A stretch of DNA of 29,879 bases from Candidatus Aminicenantes bacterium UBA4085. Its GTDB lineage: Bacteria > Acidobacteriota > Aminicenantia > Aminicenantales > UBA4085. Below the pieces are notes generated by a model. The model had not been told where the DNA came from, did not search any database, and saw nothing but the letters and a program-made list of their open reading frames with translations. Made by a program: the position numbers and the translations under genes. Positions 16,963-25,664 of the stretch are shown piece after piece (position 1 is the first letter of the stretch; every line of letters begins with the position of its first letter). The stretch lies in the NCBI GenBank assembly GCA_002383325.1, contig DFYJ01000139.1:5602-35480 (forward strand), written 5' to 3'.

Positions 16963-19182
16963 ATGAAAACCCGGTTCGATCGCTTGGCGGGGCTGTTGGG
17001 GCTCGCCGGAGCCCTGCTTTTCTGGGCCGGCGCCGGCCGGCTGTCCGGCCAGGAGCCGCCCCTCAAGGAAGCCACGGCATCCGGGTCGCGCATCGTGGCC
17101 GATCACATCGTCCAGAACGGCGAGATGGTCTCGGCCCGCGGGCGGGTCCGCGTCTACTACCGCGACCTCATCCTCATGGCCGACCACGTGGAGCTCAACA
17201 CCACCACCAAGGACGCCATGGCCGAGGGTCGCGCCTCCCTCAACTTGCCCAAGGAAGTCATCTCCGCCGAGGTCATGACCGTCAACCTGGACACGGCCCT
17301 GGGCCAATTGACGGATGCCTTCGGGCTGTCCCCGCCGTCGTTGATCTTCTCCTCCGAGCGGCTGGACAGGCTGAGCGAGGATGTCTACAAGTTGGGCAAG
17401 AGCCGCTTCACGACTTGCTCGCAGGCCGTGCCGCGCTGGAATTTTACGTGCGCCAAGGCCAGCCTGAAGAAGAACGACTACGTCGAGATGTGGGGGGCTA
17501 CCTTCTCGATCAAGAAGATCCCCGTCTTCTACTTCCCCTACATCAAATATCCCCTGGCCCAGGACCGGGTCAGCGGCTTTCTCTTTCCGCAGATCGGCTA
17601 TTCCGGGGTCAAAGGCTTTTCTCTGTCGCTGAGCTATTATTGGGCCATCGCCCGCAATCAGGACGCCACCTTCACCGCGGATTACTACGGGGCCAAAGGC
17701 ATGGGAGGCGGGATCGAATATCGATATCTCTTCGGCTCTCCGGACAAACAGGGCGCCGGAGGGCTCTTCGGCGGCGAGGCCAGGGTCTATTATTTTCAGT
17801 TCAGGACGCTCGAGGACGGCACGACGCCCGAGCCCGCCTATCTCGTCCGCTGGAACCACAACCAGGTCCTGCCGGGGGGATTCATCCTGACGGCCGCGGT
17901 CAATTACCAGTCTTCGTTCAACTTCCTGCGCGAGTTCGACAACAGCTACAAGCGGGCCCTGGTCTTCAACCAAAGCTCCCAGGTCTACCTGTCGCGGACC
18001 TGGGGCGGTCTGACCTTCAGCGCCCGGGCTTCCAATATCGAGACCAGCTTCCAGTCCATCGACAACTCCATCGTCTCCCGCTCCCTGCCGCAGATCAGCC
18101 TGAGCCTGGCCAGGACCAAGATCTTGGGCAAGCTGGGCTTCTCCATGTCCGCCGCCTACAACAACTGGCAGTACGGCTGGAAATCGCAGTTCGACACCGG
18201 GACGTCGTTGGGGAACCAAACCTTCATGGCCAATCCCGTCTTGTCCCTCCCTTGGACCGCTCTTCCCTGGCTGACTATGAACGCCTCGCTGGCCGGGTCC
18301 ATGAACTATTCACTGTCGAGCAAGGACCCGGTCACCAACGCCATTGTCGACGTTCCCTATCTGGCCGCGAACTGGTCCTTCGAGCTGAGCGCCATCGGCC
18401 CTACTTTTTACAAGATCTACAATTTCGGCAAGCCGAAGGTGCAAGGGGAAGCCCAGCCCAGGCTGAAGCACATCATCGAGCCTTATACGCTCTACCACTA
18501 CGAGCCGGCGTGGGCCGACCCGGCCCGCATCGTCTACATGCGGGCTTACCGGCAGGCCCACGAGCTCACCTACGGCTTGACCAATCGCTTCTTCTACAAG
18601 ACTACCGGGGCGGCCTCGGAGGTGCTGACCGTGGGCGTCTCACAGAGCTATTACCTGACGCCCTACGAGAGCGTGGCCAACCAGTACTTGCTCTTCGATT
18701 GGCTCCCGGCCGGAGTCAGCCTGAGGTTCTCGGAGATCAATTCGTATGTCAGGTTCTTCCCGGGGACCAAGATCAACCTTGATTACGCCAACAGCTACAA
18801 CACGTATAAGAGCGCTTTCTCGCTCAACCGGCTGAGCGTGAATTACGGTCTTCCCTCGGACGATCTCTTTGTCCGTCTGAGCTGGTATATGAGCCGATAC
18901 GTTTGGTACGACAGCTCTTCTTTCTGGGATCGGCACCAGGTCGGCGCCGGGGTGGGTCTCAAATTGCCCAGTCTGAACCTGGATGCCTTGGGCGAGATCG
19001 ACTACAACATCCAAGAGAACAGGCTCCTCTATCTCGCCGGCACTATCATTTACCACTACCAATGCGTCGACCTGCGGCTGGAGGGGCGGATGTTCTACTA
19101 TCGCGATGTCCCGGAGTTCCAGGTCCGCTTCAGCTTCGACCTGTCCGGGATAGGGAAATCGGGCGATTTCTGGGACAAGTAG
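16963..19182 (+). CDS. lptD: LPS-assembly protein LptD (OstA/Imp)
   Basis: Outer-membrane translocon that inserts lipopolysaccharide into the outer leaflet together with LptE. 739 residues: signal-anchor-like N-terminus (to about 30), an OstA/LptA-like periplasmic domain (about 40-130; ADHIVQNGEMVSARGRVRVYYRDLILMADH), then the long beta-barrel domain. IPVFYFPYIKYPL...RVSGFLFPQIGYS (186-214) is the family signature. Cys152 and Cys163 lie in FTTCSQAVPRWNFTCAKAS, and one more Cys lies near the C-terminus (HYQCVDLRLEG), so a disulfide is possible though the pattern is unlike that of E. coli. The final strand ends with aromatic residues, as expected of a barrel. Its own promoter is seen. It is divergent from a glycan operon, which is not its usual setting. 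Confidence 0.93.
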   Translation: MKTRFDRLAGLLGLAGALLFWAGAGRLSGQEPPLKEATASGSRIVADHIVQNGEMVSARGRVRVYYRDLILMADHVELNTTTKDAMAEGRASLNLPKEVISAEVMTVNLDTALGQLTDAFGLSPPSLIFSSERLDRLSEDVYKLGKSRFTTCSQAVPRWNFTCAKASLKKNDYVEMWGATFSIKKIPVFYFPYIKYPLAQDRVSGFLFPQIGYSGVKGFSLSLSYYWAIARNQDATFTADYYGAKGMGGGIEYRYLFGSPDKQGAGGLFGGEARVYYFQFRTLEDGTTPEPAYLVRWNHNQVLPGGFILTAAVNYQSSFNFLREFDNSYKRALVFNQSSQVYLSRTWGGLTFSARASNIETSFQSIDNSIVSRSLPQISLSLARTKILGKLGFSMSAAYNNWQYGWKSQFDTGTSLGNQTFMANPVLSLPWTALPWLTMNASLAGSMNYSLSSKDPVTNAIVDVPYLAANWSFELSAIGPTFYKIYNFGKPKVQGEAQPRLKHIIEPYTLYHYEPAWADPARIVYMRAYRQAHELTYGLTNRFFYKTTGAASEVLTVGVSQSYYLTPYESVANQYLLFDWLPAGVSLRFSEINSYVRFFPGTKINLDYANSYNTYKSAFSLNRLSVNYGLPSDDLFVRLSWYMSRYVWYDSSSFWDRHQVGAGVGLKLPSLNLDALGEIDYNIQENRLLYLAGTIIYHYQCVDLRLEGRMFYYRDVPEFQVRFSFDLSGIGKSGDFWDK

Positions 19183-19242
19183 CCGCCCTGATCGGGCCGG
19201 CTAGCCGCGCCGGTCGCCGGATTCACCGTGCTTCTCGCCCCA

Positions 19243-19267
19243 TGGGCGGATGGGTTTCTTCCGCCCA
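19243..19267 (+). promoter_or_regulatory. 8-bp hairpin between lptD and the next gene
   Basis: TGGGCGGA (19243-19250) and TCCGCCCA (19260-19267) are perfect complements around a 9-base loop. There is no T-run, so it may be a weak or factor-dependent terminator for lptD or a leader structure for the next gene. Confidence 0.35.
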
Positions 19268-19297
19268 CGCGATTATCATGCGGACATCGGAGGATTT

Positions 19298-22246
19298 ATG
19301 AGAATATTTTTTGGGTCTCAACATAATTGGGGGACACCATACGTAATTCCCGAACCATTTTGGCGACGCTTTTGTGGAAACAATCGTATACATGGGAGAG
19401 CGGCCCTCAAGAGTTCCCTTTTATTTCTTGCGATTTTTTCCCTCGCTCTATCGGTCGGCGCTTTCGCCCAGCCGATCAATGTCTCCAACACCCCGGGCGT
19501 GCCGTCGGCAAGCCCCCGTATTGCCACCGACTCGCAGGGCAATGTCCATGCCGTCTGGGTCGAGCAGGCCGGCGGCACAACCGGCGACGTCTATTACGCC
19601 AAGGGCACCCTGGCCAACCTTCAGATCGGCGCCGCCGTCAACCTCAGCAACACCAACCGCGTCATCTGCGAAACGCTGGAGATGTGCTCTATCGACGTGG
19701 ACGGTTTGGACCGGGTCTATGTCGTCTGGATCGAGCGCGATCCCGGCCGGATCCTGCTGCGCACCAACACCGGCGGCGTCTGGGACGCCGCGATCGAGAT
19801 CGCCTCCGGCTCGGTCTATGACGCTCCGCGCGTCGCGGCCACGGCCGGCGGCGATCTTTTTATCATCTACTGGAACAATGAGGGCCACGTCTTCTCGCGG
19901 GCCCGGGTCGGCGGCGCCTGGGAGGAGACCAAGGACGTCGGCAACTGGGATAATCGCTCCAAGATGGCCGACATCGCCCTTGGGACCAACAAGGCCGGCG
20001 CGGCCTGGGTGGAGCGGGCGACGCCGGACGGCCCCTACCAGACGGCCTACGCCGAGCGGGCCCTGACCTACAACGCCTCTTGGAGCTCGACCTTCATCGT
20101 GGCTCCCATGGCCGAATCCCACCAGCACCCCACCATCGAGATGGATGCCAGTGACACCGCCCATGTCTTCTGGACCACACTGCTTGACGAGAGCACGGGA
20201 ACGCGCGTCGTGCATTACGTCCGGTCCAGCGGGGCCGGCTTTACGGCGGCGGTCGCCATCTCCCGCTCCGAATTTCTTCACTATCCCTTCTCCACCGAGA
20301 GGGACGGCGAGATCTATGTCGTCTGGCAGGTGGGAGGCTATGGGGGCGGAAGCTCCGTCGACTACAACATCCGTGGTACCGACGGCGTCTGGAAGGGCGC
20401 GGCCTCCATCGATCAGTCTTACGGCTGCACCTATACCGATGTGGCGGTGACGCCGGACCGCGGGATCGCCTTCTTCGTCTGGGACAGGTACCTGGGCACA
20501 ACCGGCGCCGAGATCTACGGCTGGGCCAAAACCCAGGCCGCGGTCAATCCCAACATCAAGGTCGGGCGAACGAGGCTGACCTTCGGCGCCGTGGCCGGGG
20601 GTGTCGCCACGGCCTCCCAAAGCGTGCTGGTGGAAAACACGGGCACAGGCGAGCAACGCTGGACGGCGACCGAGTCGACAAGCTGGATGAACGTATCGCC
20701 GGCCGCGGGGGCGGGGAAGGGCTCCATCGACGTCACGGTAGATGCCGCGGGCCTGGGGGCGGGGAGCTACCAGGGGGTCATCCAGATCGCCGATCCGGAT
20801 GCGACGGGCTACCTGCCCAAGACGATCACGGTGGCCCTGACGGTCTATGCCTCGAACGGCGCAACGGCTAATCCCTTCGGCTCCTTCGACACGCCGCTCA
20901 ACAACGCCGCGGTGGCGAGCAGCATTGCCGTCACGGGCTGGGCCTTGGACGATATCGAGGCGGCCTTGGTCAAGATCTACCGCGATCCGGTCGGGTCCGA
21001 GCCGGCGGGGCGCGTCTATATCGGCGACGCCGTCTTCGTGGAGGGCACCCGGCCTGATGTAGAGCTGGCTTATCCCGCCTATCCCCTCTGCTATCGGGCC
21101 GGCTGGGGCTATATGCTTCTAACCAATTTCCTTCCCAACGGCGGCAACGGGACATATGTTTTGCGCGCCTATGCGACGGACAGGGAGGGACACGAAGTCT
21201 TGCTGGGCAGCAAGACGATCGTCTGCGACAACGCCCACGCGGTGAAGCCTTTTGGGGCCATCGACACGCCCACCCAGGGGGGGGAGATCTCGGGCTCGCT
21301 CTACTACAACTTCGGCTGGGCCTTGACGCCGATGCCCAACAGCATCCCGACGGACGGATCGACTTTGGGCGTCTGGGTGGACGGTGAGCTGATTGGGCGG
21401 CCGACGTACAACAACTTCCGGGACGACATCGCCGCGCTCTTCCCCGGCTACGCCAATTCGAATGGGGCGGTGGGGGTTTTCGAGCTCGATACGACAAAGT
21501 ACGACAACGGCGCGCACAACATCGCCTGGAGCGTGCGGGACGGCGCCGGGAACGAGGACGGGATCGGGAGCCGGTTCTTCTCCATCGTGAATAGCGACTC
21601 GCCGGCGCCTGCGGCGGAGCTGGAAGCTTCTGGGACAGCGTCGGCAGGGGGGATGCGCTCGATCCGGCGGGGGAGCGCGGCGGGAGTCGGTGCTGCAAGC
21701 CATGCCGCGAGTTGGGGGAGGCCGGCGGGATCGGCGGCAGACGCGGGAGAACGGCTGGACGAGGTCTCGCAGTTATCGAAGTACAGTGACGCCGGCGGTT
21801 TGCCGGTCTACGCCCGCCGGGGTTACGACCGCAGCGGCCCGCCGGAATCCATCGTCCCGAGCCTCGGCGAGGGACCTCTCTTAGTCATTTCCGAATTGGA
21901 GCGAGTCGAAATACTCCTTGATGACAAGGCCTGGGCGACCGATGTTGAGCGTCGGACAGCCGAACGGGCTGGGCTGGGGGCTGTTCTGTCGGACAAATCC
22001 AACCAGAGGCTCACTCTTGGGGGTGGTTCTGTTGGGTCAGTCGGGTCTGAAGCCTGCTGGGAGGGCTATCTGATCGTTGGTGATGAGTTGCGGCGTCTGC
22101 CCATCGGCTCGACGCTGAACTCTGCCGCCGGGGTCTTTTCCTGGCAGCTGGGCCCGGGCTTCTTGGGTGATTTCCATCTTGTCTTCATCGATCGCTCAAC
22201 CCGCCTCCAGCGACGGATGACAATCAAGATAGGGGTCAGGTCTTGA
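19298..22246 (+). CDS. Secreted BNR-like propeller protein with BACON, tandem Ig-like modules and putative Ig tail
   Basis: 982 residues from ATG 19298 (GGAGGA just upstream). The hydrophobic signal segment (about 39-55, ending AFAQP) is preceded by an unusually long 38-residue AT-rich N-terminus. Residues about 65-410 form a BNR/sialidase-like propeller: DSQGNVHAVWVEQ, DGLDRVYVVWIER, GGDLFIIYWNN, DASDTAHVFWTT, DGEIYVVWQ. A BACON-type domain follows (about 425-520; RLTFGAVAGG...WMNVSPAAGAGKG), then two Ig-like modules (PFGSFDTP... and KPFGAIDTPTQGG...), a low-complexity linker and a He_PIG-like tail (YLIVGDELRRLPIGSTL...FSW). No sialidase Asp-box catalytic set was confirmed. The last residues, GVRS, and the TGA are repeat-derived. 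Confidence 0.78.
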   Translation: MRIFFGSQHNWGTPYVIPEPFWRRFCGNNRIHGRAALKSSLLFLAIFSLALSVGAFAQPINVSNTPGVPSASPRIATDSQGNVHAVWVEQAGGTTGDVYYAKGTLANLQIGAAVNLSNTNRVICETLEMCSIDVDGLDRVYVVWIERDPGRILLRTNTGGVWDAAIEIASGSVYDAPRVAATAGGDLFIIYWNNEGHVFSRARVGGAWEETKDVGNWDNRSKMADIALGTNKAGAAWVERATPDGPYQTAYAERALTYNASWSSTFIVAPMAESHQHPTIEMDASDTAHVFWTTLLDESTGTRVVHYVRSSGAGFTAAVAISRSEFLHYPFSTERDGEIYVVWQVGGYGGGSSVDYNIRGTDGVWKGAASIDQSYGCTYTDVAVTPDRGIAFFVWDRYLGTTGAEIYGWAKTQAAVNPNIKVGRTRLTFGAVAGGVATASQSVLVENTGTGEQRWTATESTSWMNVSPAAGAGKGSIDVTVDAAGLGAGSYQGVIQIADPDATGYLPKTITVALTVYASNGATANPFGSFDTPLNNAAVASSIAVTGWALDDIEAALVKIYRDPVGSEPAGRVYIGDAVFVEGTRPDVELAYPAYPLCYRAGWGYMLLTNFLPNGGNGTYVLRAYATDREGHEVLLGSKTIVCDNAHAVKPFGAIDTPTQGGEISGSLYYNFGWALTPMPNSIPTDGSTLGVWVDGELIGRPTYNNFRDDIAALFPGYANSNGAVGVFELDTTKYDNGAHNIAWSVRDGAGNEDGIGSRFFSIVNSDSPAPAAELEASGTASAGGMRSIRRGSAAGVGAASHAASWGRPAGSAADAGERLDEVSQLSKYSDAGGLPVYARRGYDRSGPPESIVPSLGEGPLLVISELERVEILLDDKAWATDVERRTAERAGLGAVLSDKSNQRLTLGGGSVGSVGSEACWEGYLIVGDELRRLPIGSTLNSAAGVFSWQLGPGFLGDFHLVFIDRSTRLQRRMTIKIGVRS
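19313..19356 (+). repeat. Possible remnant of a second mobile-repeat type inside the N-terminal codons
   Basis: The stretch beginning GGGTCTCAACATAATT, then GGGGGACACCATACG and TAATTCCCGAACC, is AT-richer than its surroundings. It resembles, from memory only, a sequence often met near IS200-like/REP-associated elements in other genomes. It is read in frame as part of the long N-terminus of the propeller protein. Confidence 0.3.
20873..21580 (+). repeat. Tandem Ig-like module, copy 1 of 3 (intragenic)
   Basis: 708 bases encoding PFGSFDTP...GWALDDIE through NEDGIGSRFF. The segment lines up without length difference with 24234-24941 and 29012-29719. This is the most diverged of the three at both DNA and protein level. 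Confidence 0.9.
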
Positions 22247-22280
22247 CATTTGACAATGTCAAATGTCAAGACCTGACCCC
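22232..22280. repeat. 49-bp near-perfect palindrome of the repeat family (TTGACA subtype)
   Basis: Starts GGGGTCAGGTCTTGACATTT and ends with the reverse complement; the only unpaired base is the central one. It is the smallest complete member of the family. It supplies GVRS and TGA to the upstream gene and holds two TTGACA hexamers on each strand. RNA from it would form a 24-bp hairpin, so it may also act in termination. Confidence 0.93.
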
Positions 22281-22328
22281 TTCTTCCCCTTCTTGACACG
22301 CGGGGGCCCGGCTGGGAGAATCATCCCG

Positions 22329-25300
22329 ATGGGGCATATCGGTTTGTCTGAGCCGGCGAGCGCAATGCGCCCACTCCGCCGGCGGCTCTCGCCCCTCGCC
22401 CTTCTCGCGGCCGCCCTCTTTCTCCTCTGCTCCCTCTCCCACGCCGCCTATCTCTCCAACATCCCCCAATCCCTCCGCCAGCCCGATGGCACGCCTCTCC
22501 ACTGCCTGGCCAGCGGCGACGAGTACTTCAACTGGCTCCACGACAGCAACGGCTATACCATCGTCCAGGACCCCGACACCGGCTATTACATGTATGCCGC
22601 GCCCGGCCCCTCCGGGACTCTCGCGCCCTCCGCCCATATCGCCGGCCGCTCCAACCCCGCCGCCCTCGGCTTTTCCCCCCGCCTGCTCCCCTCGGCCGCG
22701 GTCCAGCAACGCCTCCGCGCCTCCGCCCGCCGCCTCTTCCTCTCCTCCGAGCCCACGCCCGCCCCCCGCACCGGCACGATCAACAACCTGGTCGTCTTCA
22801 TCCGCTTCAGCGGCGAGAGCGAGTTCACCGACTCCCCCTCGACCTTCACCCAGATGCTTAATGCCTCGGGCGCCTCCGACAACTCCATGTACCACTACTT
22901 CTATGAGGCGTCCTATTCCCGGCTGGCCGTGGCCTCGACCCTCTATCCCACGCCCGCCGCCACGATCCTCTCCTATCAGGACGCCTACACCCGCGGCTAT
23001 TATCAGCCCTACAACGCCGTCTCCAACACGATCGGCTACACGGGCGGCAACAACGGCGCCGAGCGGACCATCCGCGAGCACACCCTCCTCAAGAACGCCG
23101 TCGCCGCGATCGCCGCCCAGGTCCCTTCCGGCCTCGTCATCGACGCCGACGGCGATGGCCGCGTGGACAACATCGTCTTCGTCGTCTATGGCTCGCCCAC
23201 CGGCTGGGCCACCCTGCTCTGGCCCCACCAATGGGCCCTTTACACCCAGAGCGCCTACATCAACGGCAAGCGCGTCTACACCTACAATCTCCAGCTCCGC
23301 ACGACCATCGATACCGGCGTCCTCTGCCACGAGATGTTCCACTCCATCGGCGCGCCCGATCTCTACCACTACTCCTACGACGGCCTGACCCCGGTCGGCG
23401 CGTGGGACATCATGGAGTACGACGCCAATCCGCCCCAGCACATGGGCGCCTTCATGAAATGGCGCTACGGGACCTGGATCTCCTCCATCCCGGAGATCAC
23501 GGCTGCCGGGACCTACTCCCTGAGCCCCCTGACCTCGGCCACCGGGAACTGCTACAAAATACGCTCGCCCAACTCCACGACCGAGTATTTCCTCCTGGAA
23601 TATCGGCGCCGCACCGGAATCTTCGAGTCCTCCCTCCCCGGCGAGGGGCTTCTCGTCTACCGGATCAACTCGGCCCAGGACGGGCTGGGCAACGACGCCG
23701 GCCCCCCCGACGAAGTCTACATCTACAGACTTGACGGCACCCTCACTGCCAACGGCCAGGTCAACAGCGCCGCCTTCTCCAGCGCCTCCGGCCGCACCGT
23801 CATCAACGACACAACCAATCCTTCGAGCTTCCTCTCCGACGGCTCCGCGGGCGGCCTGCGCGTCTCCAACGTCGGCGCCGTCGGCTCGACCATCTCGTTT
23901 ATGGTCAGCTTCCCGCCGGCCATCAAGCTGAGCACCGCCAAGCTGAGATACGGCGCCGTAGTGGGAGGGAGCGCGACGCGCGACCAGAAGGTCACGGTCA
24001 GCAACGCGGGCCAGGGGACGTTCGCTTGGACGGCGTCATCGTCGCAGTCGTGGCTCTCCGTCACCCCGACCTCCGGAACCGACACCGGGACGCTGACCAT
24101 CCGTGCCAATCCGTCCGGCTTGTCGGCCGGCTCCTACGCGGGCACGATCGCCGTGACTTCCGCCGGGGCATCCAACTCGCCCCAGAATATCGCGGTCGAC
24201 TTCACGGTCTATGCCGCGGGAAGTTCTGCCTCGCCCTTCGGCTCCTTCGACACGCCCACGAACAACGCCACCGTGATGAGCAGCATTGCCGTGACGGGCT
24301 GGTCCCTGGATGACATCGAGGTGACGGGCGTCAAGATTTATCGCAACCCGGTGGGCGCTGAGACAGGCACGCGCATATACATCGGCGACGGCACTTTCAT
24401 CGAAGGCTCCCGGCCCGATGTGGAGACCGTCTATCCCTATCTCCCCCTTAACTACCGCGCCGGTTGGGGCTATATGCTGCTGACCAACTTCATGCCCGGC
24501 GGGGGCAATGGGACATTCACCCTCTATGCCTATGCTACCGACAAGGAAGGCCACGAAGCCCTGATCGGCAGCAAGACGATCACCTGCGACAACCTGCACG
24601 CGGTCAAACCCTTTGGGGCTATCGACACGCCGACGCAAGGGGGAGAGATCTCGGGCGCGCTCTACTATAATTTCGGCTGGGCTCTGACGCCGATGCCCAA
24701 CATGATCCCCACCGACGGCTCGACGCTGGGCGTCTGGATCGACGGGGAGTTGGTCGGACGTCCCAAGTACAATAACTTCAGGGACGACATCGCAGCGCTC
24801 TTCCCCGGCTACGCCAATTCGAACGGGGCGGTGGGCGTTTTCGATCTCGACACGACCGCCTACGAGAACGGGATGCACAACATCGCCTGGAGCGTTCGGG
24901 ATAATGCGGGCAACGAGGACGGCGTCGGAAGCAGATTCTTCTGGATTCTGAATACGGGCACTCCGGCGCCGGAGGCACAGTCTGGGGGCGAGGGAAGTGA
25001 TTCCGGCCGAAACTCATCGGGGGCAAGGGGCCAGGGCGCATTGTCCCGAGTTTCTGATTTGACCGGATTCATGGATAGAGACGGCGGGCCGATTTACATC
25101 CGCAGGGGATACGACAGGAGTGGTCCGCCGGAGTCTGTCGTCCCGCGCAGAACCTTCAACCCGGGTAATGCTGTCATCCCGAGGCCCGGCGAGGGACCTG
25201 TCGTGGTCGTTGAAGAGCTCGAGCGCATCGAGATTCTGCTCGGTGATAAAGCTTGGGCGTCAGATGCCGACCGGCGCGCGGCCGAGAGGGCCGGGCTGGC

Positions 25301-25547
25301 GCTCACCACTTCCGGGAAGGCCGCTCCCAAGGCCGAATTTCCGCAAAAAGAAGCCCGCTGGGAGGGTTATCTCATCGTCGGCGATGAGCTGCGCCGCCTC
25401 CCCATCGGCTCAACCTTCGACTCGGCTGCTGGCATTTTTTCCTGGCTCCCGGGGCCGGGATTTTTGGGGGATTACCAGTTGGTCTTCGTAGAGCGCTCGA
25501 GCCGCCTCCAGCAGCGGATGACAATCAAGATAGGGGTCAGGTCTTGA
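22329..25547 (+). CDS. Secreted M6-family metalloprotease with BACON and Ig-like C-terminal modules
   Basis: 1072 residues from ATG 22329 (GGGAG 9 bases upstream); an ATG at 22365 is an alternative, and the frame stays open back into the repeat. A signal peptide (LSPLALLAAALFLLCSLSHAA) leads into a typical M6 propeptide (QPDGTPLHCLASGDEYFNWL, HDSNGYTIVQDPDTGYYMYA). The catalytic domain contains the zinc motif HEMFHSIGAPD (334-344), fitting the M6 HExxHxxGxxD pattern with catalytic Glu335, and later GAWDIMEYD with the Met-turn. A BACON domain spans about 533-628, then two Ig-like modules (about 636-875), a Ser/Gly-rich linker and the same He_PIG-like tail as the preceding gene. It probably degrades protein outside the cell. 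GVRS and the stop are repeat-derived. Confidence 0.92.
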   Translation: MGHIGLSEPASAMRPLRRRLSPLALLAAALFLLCSLSHAAYLSNIPQSLRQPDGTPLHCLASGDEYFNWLHDSNGYTIVQDPDTGYYMYAAPGPSGTLAPSAHIAGRSNPAALGFSPRLLPSAAVQQRLRASARRLFLSSEPTPAPRTGTINNLVVFIRFSGESEFTDSPSTFTQMLNASGASDNSMYHYFYEASYSRLAVASTLYPTPAATILSYQDAYTRGYYQPYNAVSNTIGYTGGNNGAERTIREHTLLKNAVAAIAAQVPSGLVIDADGDGRVDNIVFVVYGSPTGWATLLWPHQWALYTQSAYINGKRVYTYNLQLRTTIDTGVLCHEMFHSIGAPDLYHYSYDGLTPVGAWDIMEYDANPPQHMGAFMKWRYGTWISSIPEITAAGTYSLSPLTSATGNCYKIRSPNSTTEYFLLEYRRRTGIFESSLPGEGLLVYRINSAQDGLGNDAGPPDEVYIYRLDGTLTANGQVNSAAFSSASGRTVINDTTNPSSFLSDGSAGGLRVSNVGAVGSTISFMVSFPPAIKLSTAKLRYGAVVGGSATRDQKVTVSNAGQGTFAWTASSSQSWLSVTPTSGTDTGTLTIRANPSGLSAGSYAGTIAVTSAGASNSPQNIAVDFTVYAAGSSASPFGSFDTPTNNATVMSSIAVTGWSLDDIEVTGVKIYRNPVGAETGTRIYIGDGTFIEGSRPDVETVYPYLPLNYRAGWGYMLLTNFMPGGGNGTFTLYAYATDKEGHEALIGSKTITCDNLHAVKPFGAIDTPTQGGEISGALYYNFGWALTPMPNMIPTDGSTLGVWIDGELVGRPKYNNFRDDIAALFPGYANSNGAVGVFDLDTTAYENGMHNIAWSVRDNAGNEDGVGSRFFWILNTGTPAPEAQSGGEGSDSGRNSSGARGQGALSRVSDLTGFMDRDGGPIYIRRGYDRSGPPESVVPRRTFNPGNAVIPRPGEGPVVVVEELERIEILLGDKAWASDADRRAAERAGLALTTSGKAAPKAEFPQKEARWEGYLIVGDELRRLPIGSTFDSAAGIFSWLPGPGFLGDYQLVFVERSSRLQQRMTIKIGVRS
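24231..25101 (+). repeat. 871-bp intragenic duplication, copy 2 of the Ig-like module plus linker
   Basis: It aligns over 871 bases with 29009-29879 with no net length change and long identical runs, for example around GCCCACGAACAACGCCACCG. The match continues through the linker encoding GEGSDSGRNSSGA and DLTGFMDRDGGPIYI. The Ig part (24234-24941) also aligns with copy 1. High identity implies recent duplication or gene conversion. Confidence 0.92.
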
Positions 25548-25664
25548 CATTTGACATTTTTCCCATGCATCACCTTTTTGAATAGAGTTTTATGTTGAAT
25601 TGAGATGACTATAATCAGTACCCTCTCCTGACGGCAGAAATGTCAAATGTCAAGACCTGACCCC
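25533..25664. repeat. 132-bp palindromic repeat of the family (TTGACA subtype) with AT-rich centre
   Basis: The left arm, 25533-25558 (GGGGTCAGGTCTTGACATTT...), and right arm, about 25639-25664, are inverted copies. The centre of about 80 bases is AT-rich and unlike the centre of the 93-bp copies. It lies between convergent genes and supplies the GVRS-stop end to both: the M6 protease on + and the AbiEii-like toxin on -. Confidence 0.9.

Noticed and set aside
16855..18219. 454-codon minus-strand frame over the 5' half of lptD
   Set aside because: Antisense to a well-supported lptD; composition of a shadow frame.
19448..20656. 402-codon minus-strand frame
   Set aside because: Antisense to the propeller protein, whose blade repeats are evident in the other strand.
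22266..23441. 391-codon minus-strand frame
   Set aside because: Antisense to the M6 protease propeptide and catalytic domain; G/V/A-rich shadow.
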